Of a stretch of 64,000 nucleotides of DNA, positions 47,096-59,031 are shown piece by piece. How positions within the stretch are numbered: the first letter of the stretch is position 1; each line of letters begins with the position of its first letter. Origin of the DNA: Arthrinium phaeospermum (taxonomy: Eukaryota > Ascomycota > Sordariomycetes > Amphisphaeriales > Apiosporaceae); contig QYRS01000009.1 of NCBI GenBank assembly GCA_006503535.1, forward strand, positions 1,984,001-2,048,000, read 5' to 3'. A program made the position numbers and the translations under genes. The notes below the pieces were generated by a model that saw only the letters and a program-made list of their open reading frames with translations, did no database searches and had not been told where the DNA came from.

Positions 47096-48874
47096 TCACC
47101 TCCTGCCGAGGCCCCATCTATAGATTCTCTCCTGGATCTCTTCCCACGTCATCCTCTTGGTAGAGGTGGTAGTGTGGTCGAAAACGTCCTGCAGAACGAC
47201 GGTCGGAGAGCCACTGCCCTTGCCGGCGTTCACGACGCCGCCGCCGAGAACCTCGCTGGCGACGCGGCGGAGGTCTTCCACCGTCAGGCTCTCGATCTTG
47301 TGGCACATCTCCTGCACGGGGATCTTGCGTCCGTGCACCTGGACTTGCCTGCCCAGGTCCTCGAGCTCCACCATGCGGCTCTCCAGGTTCATCAGGAGAC
47401 TCGAACGCAGCTGGTTCTTGGCACGCGTCACCTCCTGCTGACCCAGCGCCTGGAAGCCAGTGTTGAGGGTCAATCCGCGCAGCTGCTGGCACATGACATC
47501 GAGCATGGCCTGCGTCTTGCCCGGGAGACACAGGGCTTGGATGCCGAAGAGGCCGGAGTCGGTGTAAGAGTGGTTGAAGGCCTGGCATTGCTCAACCCAG
47601 CCGTATTGGTTGAGAACGTTGGTATAAAGCCTCGAGTACATACCCTTTCCAGGACCACCGGCCGAAAAAGAGCCGCCGCCGCCAAGGAGCGTGTTAAGCG
47701 TGGCCAGAGCATAGATGTCTTCAGAGGCAATAGGCACGCCTTCGAAGGCGAGGTGAAGCGACGTCAAGTTGGGCTGCATCGGGTTCTGGGGAGCCTCTGG
47801 GTTGCTCGGGAGAGACACGAAACCGCCCGTGTAGCGTGCCGGGGCACTTAGTTGCTCCTGTGTCGGAAGTACTGGGGCCGTGCCATTCGGGTTTTGAGCT
47901 GGGTCATTCCAAAGAGGCAATATCGATGAACCAGACCATGACGACTTAGAAGAGCTCGTGCTGCTTGCTGAAGAGCCCGACTCTAGAGAGGTCTCCGACC
48001 CGCTCCGCGACAGGGGCGGCCGCGCTTCCATTTCACCAAAGAACTGGGTGGCCAATTCGACGGCCTGCTGATGCGGTACGCCGGCAAAAGCGACTACAGT
48101 CCTTTCCGGTCGGTAGAACGCTTCCCTGTAACCTCTGACGACCTGCTTGTTGATCTCAGGCAACCGTTCCGCGGGGCATAGAAGCGGGTTTCCCAAAGTG
48201 TTGTCCTTGAAGGCGGCCAGGTGAACCAGTTCGGGGACGATGAGCTCGGGCTTCTTCCAAATCTCTTCAATCTCGTACTGGGCGGTGGCCAACTCCTCCT
48301 CCATCTCCCCGTCGGTGATTCGCGGGTGTCTTATCGTCTCTGCCAGAAGTTCGGTCGCCAGCGGTACAGCCGAGTTGAAGGTCGCCGCCTGGTACATCAT
48401 CGACTCGCGCGACGAGACACACTGAATGTTTCCTCCCAGAGACTCGACGGCTTCCTGCATATCCTCGACGCTCCTTTTCGTTGTCGATTTGAAGGCGAGG
48501 CGGTCCACCAGGTGACTCACTCCGCTCAGGTAGCCATTCTCGAATCGTGAGCCGGCCTCGATGTAGACACCAACACCCGAGAAGGAGCCAGGAAGGGCCT
48601 CAGATGCCACTCGCACACCATTTGGCAGTGTCGTTATTTGATCTAATTCTGTGGTTTCCTGTGATTTTAAAGTCAGTATGCCGGGTAAGTTGCGCCTGCG
48701 ACAGGTGCAGTGCATATGCGCTGGTGACGTGCGTACCTTTGGCGGGGGCACTGAGACGGATGCCAGCGCCCTGAATTGTGATCGCGCCGTGCATGTTTGC
48801 GATGCTCTGCTGGCCGCAGCAAGGGAAGAGGATAGCCCTCTTCTGAGCGATCTAGAACCATGCGCCCGGAACAT
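47096..48874 (-). CDS. MAS2: Mitochondrial processing peptidase alpha subunit
   Basis: Matrix enzyme subunit that binds presequences while the beta subunit cuts them. Minus-strand exons 48874-48737 and 48658-47096; the 78-nt intron (48659-48736, GTACGC donor, TCACAG acceptor) is in frame and stop-free, so it is easily mistaken for coding. Removing it joins PPPK to ETTELDQITTLPNGVRVASE, the normal N-terminal strand; 566 residues. Presequence: Arg/Ser/Ala-rich first 40 residues. The zinc motif of the beta subunit is degenerate (SHLVDRLAF, residues 94-102), as expected for alpha, and the substrate-guiding glycine-rich loop GGGGSFSAGGPGKGM (372-386) is intact. A Ser-rich insertion lies at about 262-292. 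Divergent from the NDH-2 gene. Confidence 0.95.
   Translation of the reverse strand: MFRAHGSRSLRRGLSSSLAAASRASQTCTARSQFRALASVSVPPPKVRTSPAHMHCTCRRRNLPGILTLKSQETTELDQITTLPNGVRVASEALPGSFSGVGVYIEAGSRFENGYLSGVSHLVDRLAFKSTTKRSVEDMQEAVESLGGNIQCVSSRESMMYQAATFNSAVPLATELLAETIRHPRITDGEMEEELATAQYEIEEIWKKPELIVPELVHLAAFKDNTLGNPLLCPAERLPEINKQVVRGYREAFYRPERTVVAFAGVPHQQAVELATQFFGEMEARPPLSRSGSETSLESGSSASSTSSSKSSWSGSSILPLWNDPAQNPNGTAPVLPTQEQLSAPARYTGGFVSLPSNPEAPQNPMQPNLTSLHLAFEGVPIASEDIYALATLNTLLGGGGSFSAGGPGKGMYSRLYTNVLNQYGWVEQCQAFNHSYTDSGLFGIQALCLPGKTQAMLDVMCQQLRGLTLNTGFQALGQQEVTRAKNQLRSSLLMNLESRMVELEDLGRQVQVHGRKIPVQEMCHKIESLTVEDLRRVASEVLGGGVVNAGKGSGSPTVVLQDVFDHTTTSTKRMTWEEIQERIYRWGLGRR
48659..48736 (-). other. 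In-frame 78-nt intron of MPP-alpha
   Basis: GTACGC donor, TCACAG acceptor, 26 stop-free codons. The translated insert is Cys/His/Arg-rich and unlike the flanking domain; the flanks match the family only when it is removed. Confidence 0.85.
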
Positions 48875-49643
48875 CTTGGCTGTCAGGGTGGGTGTGGGCT
48901 GGCGTTGATGCTAATCTACAGAAAATGACGAGGCGAGGCTCAGTTAAGCTCAATTGATTGACAGCTCCGCCCGTGGTTGGTCCAGATGGCCACTGAGCAC
49001 GAAAAATGGTATCGGCCTTATCGGTAACGCCGACAGCCCCGAACCGCCGAACTCGAGAGGATCCTCAACGCCGGATCGACATAAACTTACTTCTACCCGC
49101 CTGCCGCACCAGGGAATCGTTTAAAATTTGCTTCTGATTACTGGGCCTCTGGCCCTGAAGAAGAGCATCTTCGCTACACCAGCTCTCATTTGTCCGACCA
49201 ATGCCTCCGCAGATTTCCAGGTTTCTGTGCAAATGAATTGCCGTTGGTGGGACCTGTCACGGACTCAAGGAACTAAAAATCGGGTACTCTAGGAGAAACA
49301 ATGGAGGCTATTCGGAGCCGGACCAAGATAACGCTTCAACGGAAGTCTTGTACTGACCAAGAGGCGCCATGGCTGATGCTAAAGAAGCCCCGACGGCCTG
49401 CAAATTTCCAGCTAGCCACCTGGCTAGGGAACAAGCAACAAACACGGGGTTCCACGAAATAGTCCCGCTCCGTCCAGTTATCGTGTCGACAGCCCCTTGC
49501 TAATAATCACTGTCATCCTTTGGCTTGACATCATAATCCCGCAGCATCCGTAACTCGGGGCTCAAATATTTTAAGTATACAATGAAGAACCTGCTAGATT
49601 TCCAACATGTCTTCTCATCTTGTCTATATTCCTTGGTGAAGCA
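48875..49643. promoter_or_regulatory. Divergent promoter region of MPP-alpha and NDH-2
   Basis: 769 bp between two divergent nuclear genes for mitochondrial proteins. No internal gene; no specific factor site identified. Confidence 0.5.
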
Positions 49644-51298
49644 ATGTTCAAACCCTCCAGCTGCCGGGCCGCCCCGTTGAGACGGGCTCTCCCTAGCCAC
49701 TCTTCAGCCTTACTGAATCCACTTGCAACTAATGTGAGTAAACAATGCTCGGGTATCCTTGTGCGCCGGGCAAGCACAGTGACAGAAGGGGAAACGACGA
49801 GTAAGTCCGCACATCAGCCTGCAATACCGTATTGTCCAGGAACCGCTCCTAACCAAATGCCATAGACAAAAAGGAGAGAGTAGTCGTCCTCGGCAGCGGA
49901 TGGGCCGGCTATGGCTTTTCGCGAGCTCTGGACCCGAGTAAATATGAGAGGGTCATGATCAGCCCCCGATCTTACTTCGTCTTCACACCCTTGCTAGCCA
50001 GCACCGCAGTCGGGACCCTGGAGTTCCGCGCCACCCTCGAGTCTGTTAGGAGACTAGGCCTGGACCACTTCCACCAGGGATGGGCCGACGACATCGACTT
50101 CAACCGTAAAGTCATCCGGGTCGAGGCCAATGTCTCCGATGACTTGCGATCGAGGGTGAACCGGGAAATCAGCAAGAACAAGACGCCAGAACTGCCGAGC
50201 AAACAGGGCGAGATCTTCGAGGTCCCCTACGACAAGCTGGTCATCGCCTGCGGCTCCTACAGCCAGACGTTTGGTATTGAGGGTGTGAGGGAGCACGCGT
50301 ACTTCCTGCGCGACGTGGGCGACGCGCGCCGGATCCGGCTGAAGGTCCTGCAGCTGTTCGAAAAAGCGGCCCTGCCCACGACGACCGACGAGCAGCGGAA
50401 GAAGCTGCTGCATTTCGCCATCGTCGGCGGCGGGCCGACCGGAATCGAATTCGCCGCGGAACTACACGATCTGATCCGGGATGATTTGTCCAAACTCTAC
50501 CCGGATCTCCAGAAGTTCGTCGGCATTACTGTCTACGACGTCGCACCGAAGGTCCTGCCGATGTTCGACCAGAGTTTGGCGACTTATGCGATGAACCATT
50601 TCAAGAGAGGGGGTATTCAAGTCAAGACAGAGCATCACCTGACCCGGATACGGCCCGATGAGGACACCGAAGGTTGTATGAAGTTGAACATCAAAGAATA
50701 CGGAGATGAGGAAGTCCATGCAGGAATTGTCGTCTGGTCGACTGGGCTGATGCAAAACCCGCTCATCGAAAAGGTGACCGGGAAGGCTTTCGAGTGTCCG
50801 CCCATTGCTGGAAACGAAGAACTGGGCGGTCAGATCAGACTGCAGAAGAATCCCAAAACGGGCTCTATACTGACTGATCACCACCTGCGCGTCAACGTCG
50901 TCCCCAAGGACGCACCGCCGGAGAACGGCAACACATATCCCAACCCGGGTGCCATGACGGATGTGTACGCCATCGGCGACTGTGCGGCCATACCCGACCA
51001 AGCGCTGCCGGCCACCGCCCAGGTGGCCAGCCAGAAGGCCGTGTACCTGGCCAAGCAGTTCAACAAGGGCAACGTGAGCCAGCAGGAGTTCAAGTTCAAG
51101 AACTGGGGGACCATGACCTACCTCGGCAACTGGAAGGCCATCCACCAGAGCAGCGCGGATGAGATGAAGGGCTGGACCGCCTGGGTGCTGTGGCGGACCG
51201 CGTACTTGACCAAGAGCATGAGCGTCCGCAACAAGATCATGGTGCCGATCTATTGGTGCATTACCTGGTTGTTCGGAAGGCACACCTCGCGGTTCTAG
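49644..51298 (+). CDS. Alternative (type II) NADH:ubiquinone oxidoreductase, mitochondrial
   Basis: Non-proton-pumping NADH dehydrogenase that feeds electrons from NADH to ubiquinone at the inner mitochondrial membrane. Exons 49644-49800 and 49866-51298 (intron 65 nt, CCTAACC branch), 529 residues. Presequence of about 45 residues ending near VRRASTVTEG. Two dinucleotide folds: GSGWAG (62-67, FAD) and GGGPTG (240-245, NADH), plus YAIGDCAAI near the C-terminus for FAD, and a hydrophobic/amphipathic C-terminal anchor (NKIMVPIYWCITWLFGRH). No EF-hand insertion is present between the second fold and the C-terminus, unlike calcium-regulated types. Internal (Ndi1) versus external (Nde) side cannot be decided from sequence alone. 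Confidence 0.94.
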
Positions 51299-53808
51299 AT
51301 TTTACATTTCTCGCCAGACGGTTTTTTTCTTCTTTTCCCTTGAACTAAATGGCTTATAGAGGTATAGAGCGTTAGCGTATAGAGATATAGACAGAGATAG
51401 ATAGAGCAAGATACCTGGATAGAGAGCAATCGATATTTCACCTCCTCCAGGGGAGGATATAGACAGTACTCCACAGTTTTACTGTCGCGATGCATTGGTT
51501 AAGTCCCAGCGCAGACAGGAGCAGCAACGAGCCAGTTGATGGTGATATATTCAAAATTGTTCACTACCTACGCTTCGATACAGCCCGCACTCCTGTGGGC
51601 ATATGGGTTCCCCACCAGGTTGCGGGGCTGGCAGTCTGGGGTTATGCGAACAAGAGCGGGCCTCCTTTTATATTCTCCTGTTACTCTTGTTACTTATGGA
51701 ACGGAACGATCAGCCAGAGATGATATCTCTGACAAGCTCTCGGCAGCCAGCCACCCGATAGTCTGGAGTAGATAGAACGCATGGGTAAACGAGTGTTATT
51801 TGCAATATCTTTGCTCAAAACAAAACCAATCCTAAACGAGGTTGACCATGACTACCCACCCACCCACTTCACACAAGTCTGGCAACGCTTGTCTCGGTCT
51901 TCTCACGTCCCGCAAGCCATATTCCTTCCACGTTCCCCTCGCCTTACTGGCTTCGGCGGCCAACTTTCAGATCCCAGCTGAAGACGGTGTATTTCCATTT
52001 CCCCCAGCCAACTTTGAAATCAAAGTGACTCGACATACCCCCCTCTCCGCCCTCAGACGCACCTGCTTCCCCTGGCTTTGGTAGGACCTCCCATTGCTCG
52101 CCATCGCGGCTCTTGAAGTCCTGGTCTTGGGGCGGTGCCGAGGTATCGGAGCGCGTTGCTGTGTGCCCTTAGCCATGCGTGTTACTAGGTAGGATATGCA
52201 GAACCTCTCGGGGTCGTACCTTTGGAAGCCTCAGACTCCACCTCAGTTGCGGCTTTTTCTTCGCTTCCTACCTTGTTGTCATCGCGGGTAGATGTTGGAG
52301 ATGGAGATCCAGTATGTCTATTGGCATCTGTCCCTGTTGTGCCATTGTCAGAAACGATTCTTGTACGGTTAAGAAGCCAGTGATGAGCATGTACCAGGGA
52401 GAACCCGACCTCCTTTCTGTGCCATATCTTCAGTTGTAGTGGTTTCAGTTGCGTTGATGGCTTTGGTATTAGAAGCATGTCCACACATTCAGTGGGAAAG
52501 CTCGAGGACCTTAGTGATGGCTTTCGTTATCCAGGAGAAATGGCGGCGGTTGGACTCGGAGGCGCATTACGACGCGAAGGCCAGAGGATGGACGGACTGC
52601 CAATCGGGGTGCCCAGTTGCCCCGCGTTCCCGCTTCTCGGCTCCCGGCTGCCTGGAAGTGGTTCGACGCATCGATCGACAGAGGCGAGAACACAGGCAGC
52701 GAGTGTACTTTACTATGGACCTTTTGCCCCGGTGATAAAAATATACAGGCTTTGGGGCCACGGATAGCCATCCGGATGATCATTGCTATTTAAAAGTTGT
52801 TGTTATTTATCTTGACACTGCTTGGCCGCATCCTTATATTGCGGTACAGCATCGCAAGACAACAACAAAAGACGCAATTACTCCGCGGCACGACCTGTGT
52901 TGTCCACCTTCCTTGATTCTCGCGCAATCATTGCAAGTGGTCTCAAGCCCGTTCGATCCTGCAAACGTAACGCCTATGTACTCCTAATAGAACGAGAGAG
53001 CCATGCCAATGAGCCGCAGACTCGGAGGGTTGAGATGAGCGACAGTCGAAAGGTGTTCGTTACGATGCCGGTGCCACCTCGTATCTTGGCCACAAGAATT
53101 TCCATTGGATTCACCAACTACTGTCACACAGTGCAAGAAGATTTGGAGCCGTATCAAGAGGGTCGACATAGCGATATTCAGCTTCCTCTTGACATATATC
53201 GTATCTTCACTGCATTAGGAAGATTTCGAGAATAGGAAAAGGGGCTATTATACGACAAACACAGGCTCAGATACATTGCTCAAGCCCAATCTGATACATT
53301 ACCAGATCCGTCCGTACAGGCCACAAGATATCTCTTGGGATAAACCAAGGGGAGGGGTTTTGGTAGAGTCACTGACCTGATCATGATGTCTCCGCGATAC
53401 AGTATAACAGCTTGAGATACCGGCTGGCCGGCAATAATGGGATTGCGATCCCCGTGGAAACGCGCATCACAGCTGCCATCGAAACCAGAGAATGTGCATG
53501 TCAACGTTTGTATCCCACAAAATGTATACAGGCATATTCCTCCGGATGGTACTGTCGTACTTTGTTGGCTTTGGATTCCAACATACGTTTTTGACGTATC
53601 TCTTCATCGTGAAAGGAAATTGGGAGGATGAGGCGTTGATGGCCTCGCATGGCTCAGCCTGGAAGTCGATGGCCGGATCTCCTGATCTCCTATATAAAGG
53701 GGTCGCGACTTCTACCAGAACGAAAGACACAGATCAGTATCACCCCATCGAGTCAGCCAAGTAGTCATATCTTCTACCATCAAGCACCCATCAAACTTGT
53801 CCACGAAA
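51299..53808. other. Gene-poor interval upstream of the secreted protein gene
   Basis: About 2.5 kb. A GATA/TATAGA-rich simple stretch lies at 51355-51430. Several overlapping short frames exist on both strands, none with domains or splice context. A TATA box (TATATAAAGG, 53691-53700) belongs to the next gene. Confidence 0.5.
53691..53700 (+). promoter_or_regulatory. TATA box of the secreted protein gene
   Basis: TATATAAAGG about 110 bp upstream of the ATG at 53809, a good match to a strong TATA element and well placed for a short 5' leader. TATA-type promoters in fungi are common on inducible genes. Confidence 0.65.
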
Positions 53809-54327
53809 ATGAAGGTGAGTACACTTCTACAAGTCCTGCGATACGGTGACTGACACCCCATCACGCAGTTCTCTACCGCATTCTTTGGCCTCCTCAGCGC
53901 CGTACCCTATCTGGCCCAGGGCTTCGTGCTTCCCGGCGCCGATACCGGAGTCACGGCGGCCAGAGACACGTCGGGCCTAGTCGTCCATGAGTCGAGGCTC
54001 CTGTCCAAGCGGGAGGAGGACGACGAGTGGCTGATGGTCGTCTACAACGGCGGGAAGAAGGGCGAGCAGTGCGGCGGCGGGTCCCCCAACAACTTCCACC
54101 AGAAGGGCAGCATATGCCAGCGCATCGAGGGCCTCGCGGGCAGCATCTGCGCCGACCTCAAGGTCAACGTCGCCGTCGGCTTCACCCAGTGCGAGTTCAA
54201 CTTCAAGCTGCCGGGCAACAGCTGCGGGGGCGAGACGGTCAAGAAGGTGACGGTCCAGAAGGGCGAGGACGAGAACGGCGTCGACCTCAACGACCAGGTT
54301 AAGTTCGTCCAGGTCAACTGTTCCTAG
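53809..54327 (+). CDS. Small secreted cysteine-rich protein with Kex2-type processing site
   Basis: Two exons, 53809-53814 (Met-Lys only) and 53869-54327; intron 54 nt (GTGAGT donor, ACGCAG acceptor). Product 154 residues. Splicing restores a clear signal peptide (MKFSTAFFGLLSAVPYLAQG, cleavage near residue 20). A propeptide follows to a dibasic Lys-Arg at 49-50, then a mature domain of about 104 residues starting EEDDEW, with six cysteines (70, 85, 96, 110, 121, 153), enough for three disulfides, and no membrane segment. No family recognised. The short size, even Cys count, Kex2 site and strong TATA box fit secreted effectors, antimicrobial or interaction proteins of ascomycetes; which of these is not shown. 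Confidence 0.8.
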
Positions 54328-57300
54328 GCAGGACGTTGCACTGCCCATGTTTGACGGGACCTTCGGGGACCAGAGGGGATGGTCTCTCAGCGGGCGGGCG
54401 TGGGTGTTGTTGTGTCACAGGGACTATGTATCGAGTCTTTTTGCTTCACGGTCTTAGAACCACTCTCACTCTTTTAGAAACAGCTATCTAGCACCAAAAA
54501 GGATATGGCCATTCCAATATGCGAGACTTTCCAGTGGTCAGCCAGGACCATTGTACTATCACGATGACATGTATTCCCTGGCAAGATCACCGTGACATAC
54601 ACCAACCGCGCCTACCCCTGAATATACCATCACAGCTGGCCCTGTTTTGGGGTTCTTTGCACCCTCGAGCGACCACTGATTGGGAATAATTATAATCAAC
54701 GGCTTGGGTTTGGGGTTTAGGGAGGGCACCGGCGTCAACGCGGAGACAAGGTGAGACGTGAGTATAACCGATATTGTCAGCACAGCGCGGCTTCCTCGCA
54801 CGGAAAGAAGGTGTCGCATCGTCGGATGCCAACAGAGTCTTGCCATCTGCAGACATGACAATTTGTTGAATCTGTGCATATACGGTCCAGGCTTTGGAGT
54901 AATACCAGTAGTGAGTCTGCCATGGCGTTGAGGGGCACGACAACCCCAAGGGCATCTATGTGAGTCCAACTCTTAGGCCTATTCCCCTAATCTGCAACAA
55001 CATGGCCACTCTCAAGAACTTCATCTGGTATATGCTTCTTGTTACGGATATAGCCACGCTGGGCTTGTGGGAACCTCTGCACGGCTATCAGACCATGTTT
55101 TATGTCCTGTAAATTATCATCGGCCAGGCCCAATTCTAAAGGGCTATCGTGCTCAGTGGCATCGTATTATTTTGTTATATAGTCACGATTAAGATTACGG
55201 AGAGGTTATGCTGCACTGATTCAATTCCCAATCAGCCTCTTTGTGCATGGAGTTTGTGGGATCGACTTGACGTGCCCTGCGCTTTGTCTTTGGAGTATGT
55301 CGTGTTGTGCGCTGGAATATTTCGTTATACTAGCATATGTAGTTTGACTGGATGGGCTGCCTTGTGGCACTATGCACTGCCCAGAGGGTGGCTTGGCGAA
55401 CCCCCCTTTACATATGGAACTCCAAGTGGCATGGACGATCGCGGGGGACCTTCAATCTACCACCAAGAAGATAGGTAAGATCCCATCTAGATGGCCGATA
55501 TTCTTGCGAAAAATGCGGGCTTCATATGATCTATGTATATGCAACGTCGTCAAACAATTTGACATATTTCGTCAAGCGTTTGGCAGGCGTGCTGTCATGG
55601 CATCACGAACATGAGCGCATCGAATGACTATTTATACATCACAAATGTGGACAGTCAGTAATAATCTACCCGCGACCGTCATGTCACTCACTACTCGTGT
55701 CACCTGTCACGAGAATCCCAGCATCCCAACCTGCACCGTTGCTACCATTGGCTTGGCGAAGTCGTTCGCCGCGGACTACGATGGATGCTCCCTCCCAACT
55801 ATTTAGGGCTTATGTCAGATATCCGGGTTCGATATGCAACAGGTAAAATAGAATGAAATTCTGTCTTTGTAGGGTACCCGAGCAACCGAGGTATATAAAG
55901 TGGCCACCCCCTGTAGGTTATATGTATCAACTCCAAGATTGTCATTGCTGTTGATTATGACCCGTAATCATAATCTGGGAGCGATGGGGCAGATACGTAA
56001 CGAGGATGAAGAGCAATAAAGTAGGTAATATTAAGAACCAAGAATAACCGGCATCCGGAAGTCATACGTCAGCCCAACAAGATCAAAATCTCACGTCAAA
56101 GGTGGTCAGCCTGCTTAATCAATATGATAGGGGCTTCAGCGAGGTCGTACAGATGGGGAAGTGACAGTCTGCCAATCATGGTGGGTAGTACCGGCAACAT
56201 GGAAAAAGAGCTCTGATCTAGAGATGGGAGCACCCGCGCGGGTGTGTGGGAAGCTTCAATGTCCCATTGATCCCATGTTCTCTTTCACCAGTGACTTTCG
56301 TATGGATGGTGAGCCTTGACCTACATGTAGTACTATGTACTCAAAAGCCATCCGCGGGCGGGCGGGGTAGGCGTTCAGAACCCACCGGCTTTCGTACATT
56401 GATACCTTTGCATATACGCGAATGCAGCACGCATCTCGAGACCTCAGGAGAGCGCTTAAAAGAGTGAGTGGACAAGAGAGGAAACAAGCTGCATCGGGCC
56501 AGTGCTGCAGACGGCCGAAACAGGGTAAGCTCAGGCGGGCGCAAACCGACCACCCCTGTGAGTTATCAAATCTGGGGGACGGACACCTACCTACGGGCAC
56601 CGACAGCATACAAGTACGGTTCGCAGCTGGGAAGCGCGTAGATCTTATTACTGCATCGCGGATCTGCTCTTTTTATAGTAGGAATTGAAACCTGGGCGAT
56701 TATGCCCATAAGATTTGAAAAGGGGACCCCAAGCCGTGGTTGGGAGAGCAGGAATCGAAATTGGTTGAAGAATGGGCTGATGCTTGATGTTGCTTGCTTC
56801 TGATTCTCCCGGCTGATGCATGTCATTTCGCGGTAGAGGTGAGCTATGTAATTGAGCCAGGGACCGGCCACTGCCAGGGACCAGGGGCTACATCACACAC
56901 TCCAGGCATGGACGGCAGTCAAAACACGATTTTTGGGGCCGAAGAGGCAACAATGATCGCGTACTCCGATCGAGGAAACCGACGTACGTTGGAGGGTGGC
57001 GTGAAGAGAAGCATTGCGGCGGCGGCTCTGCAACCAAGGTGCCATCGGGGACATGCACCTTGCCGAAATGATTCCAAGGTCAACAAGGGCTCGGGGGGCA
57101 AGTATTTCGATCTATCTCCGAGTCACGGCGCAGAAAGGTGATTGGATCCTGTCCAAAGTGAGGATGCCTTTGCATGTCTCTGCTCCGGTGGATTTGTAAT
57201 GGCGCAAACGCTGGTTCAGCTTCCTACCCTGCAATTGCCGCGCTACGCTACGGACGGGGCGATTTTGTCATGATGCGGCGACTGGTAGGTGGTAGTGGGA

Positions 57301-58962
57301 TCAAAGTGCCTTGGAAATGATTGTCACTTATTCAGGACGGGCCGGTAGCTTGTACGTTCTGGGCATGGTTGGTCGCGTCGCTGTGACGGGCTTCGTGCTA
57401 TCTGCGGCCCGTGTTGGTCTTCAGCAGGTGTCGTTCTTGTCTGGTCTTTTGTTTTTTGTTGGTTCTTTTTTAGCAGCTGGGACGAATCATGCTTTGGCGA
57501 TATTGCATCCAGATTGCATCAACCAGGACCATTTATCTGCAAGGGCCAAGCAAGAGCTCCCCGGCCGAGGAACACCTTGTCCGATGAAAGCGAGTCAAAT
57601 TTGGGCAAGGAACGCAGACTCTGTGACGAGTCAAGGCTTGTTCTCACTCGGCAATCCTGAATCCCAGGATCCAGGCACTTCGCATCATCCTGCAGCAGCG
57701 GCATTGGGAAAGAAAGGGAGGGATCCTGCTCTCCATCTGGATGTCCTGCGTTGCCCTGCGTTGCCCTGCCCTGCCTGCCCTGCCTGTCCTGCCTGCCCTG
57801 CCTCGTTTCCGAGAGTGCTCTCTACTCAAGACAGCATGCGACAAGAGGAAACAGTGCTACGTAAGTCGCTGATGATTGCTACACCCGTACTTATACTGCA
57901 AACAGGACGCTTGGGGTTTTGAAACAATAGGGTAACCCCCCAACTGAATCCAACACAATATCGTCAGGAGGCTTCGGCGTAAAGTGCATCACCCATCCAC
58001 CATGGGCAAAAGAGCGGCTAGAGGAGGTGGGGACTTTCTTTTCCATGCCTCAATGTTACACAACTAGCATCCATGCACGCATTGGGGGATGTATTCCATG
58101 TACCCAGCAGGCCCTACGAGTACGTGCCCGCCACGCTGTATTGGGCGTGTCCTGCACGTATTCCGGCCGCCAAGCCCCCCATCCAGTCAGGTACAGTAGA
58201 CTTCAGGTGGTCTTCAGCGCTCGCTCGTTCCCTCACTAGCCTAGCCGTGCAGCTCCCTCCCTCATTCTCTCCCTGCTCCCTCTCTCACTGCTGCCCCGAA
58301 AAAAGCGAGCCAGCGGGTCAGCCAGTGCCAGCGATGGGAAAGCAGTCAGCGCCAGTCGTCCAGTCCGGGGGGTCCCCCATCCCATTGTCCACTCTAGCCA
58401 TCCATTCACATCTGTCCGTCTGACTTCCTGACAAACCCCATTCATTTCTCGACTCTCCCTCTCTGCGATTGCAGATATACCCGACTCAACTCGAGTCGCC
58501 CGTCTCTTCGAGCAATACTCCAACACCCCCCTTCCCATATATACTTTAGCTGAACCAACAGCGACCATTCGCTGAGAGTTGCACGCCAAAGGCAAAAAGC
58601 CCATCCATCTAATCCGACAAATCGGTGCTTACTCAAAACCACCCCGACCGACCACTTGAATTGCCACCGGCCAGCCAGTCTTGAACGACCTGCGACACCC
58701 GACCCATCAATCCAACCGGCTGCCCATTCTCTGTGTCGCCTCACTGTGTAGGCCATAGAGCCCAAATCTTCTTTCCTCTCTCCCTTCAGGTCGCAATCCC
58801 TCCAGCGATATATACGGATACGGCTCGTTGTCCGGTTCGCATACCAAATCCGCATTCGTTGTCTGCTGCTGCCCAGAGACGAATGACTCTAAGACACTAA
58901 TCCAACTCTGATTAAATTCGAACACTGCCGGCGATCTGTTGACTGGGACTTATTTGCTGTAT
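54328..58962. other. Long gene-poor interval
   Basis: About 4.6 kb with no convincing gene. Frames at 54559-54969 (minus), 56256-56609 (minus) and 57317-57922 (plus) lack domains and splice context. A CCTGC/GCCCT simple repeat occupies 57745-57813. From about 58200 the sequence becomes C/T-rich and is probably promoter and leader of the F-box gene. Confidence 0.5.
57745..57813 (+). repeat. CCTGC/GCCCT simple repeat
   Basis: About 69 bp of imperfect tandem CCTGC-type units inside the non-coding interval; gives a spurious Cys-Pro-Ala repeat when translated. Confidence 0.8.
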
Positions 58963-59031
58963 ATGTCCTGTCCCGCCCGTCGCTCCGTTTTCGAAATCAC
59001 GGAGTTTCGCATACCCGTCGGCCGGCGTTGA
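58963..59031 (+). other. Possible upstream open reading frame (22 codons)
   Basis: ATG to TGA, 507 bp upstream of the F-box gene start, in a C/T-rich region likely to be transcribed. A candidate 5'-leader intron (GTATGC at 59192 to TTCGTCAG at about 59251) lies after it. Whether it is in the mature leader is unknown. Confidence 0.3.

Noticed and set aside
49734..49779. Possible intron (GTGAGT...GCACAG) in the NDH-2 presequence
   Set aside because: Its 46-nt length would shift the frame, whereas reading through gives a normal presequence joined to the FAD fold.
54559..54969. Two overlapping minus-strand frames of 122-136 codons
   Set aside because: One contains SADGKTLLASDD, weakly like a beta-propeller strand, but nothing else supports a gene; a decayed fragment cannot be excluded.
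57317..57922. About 200-codon plus-strand frame
   Set aside because: Its end is a translated simple repeat (Cys-Pro-Ala), it lacks a domain, and no splice or promoter context supports it; kept as non-coding.
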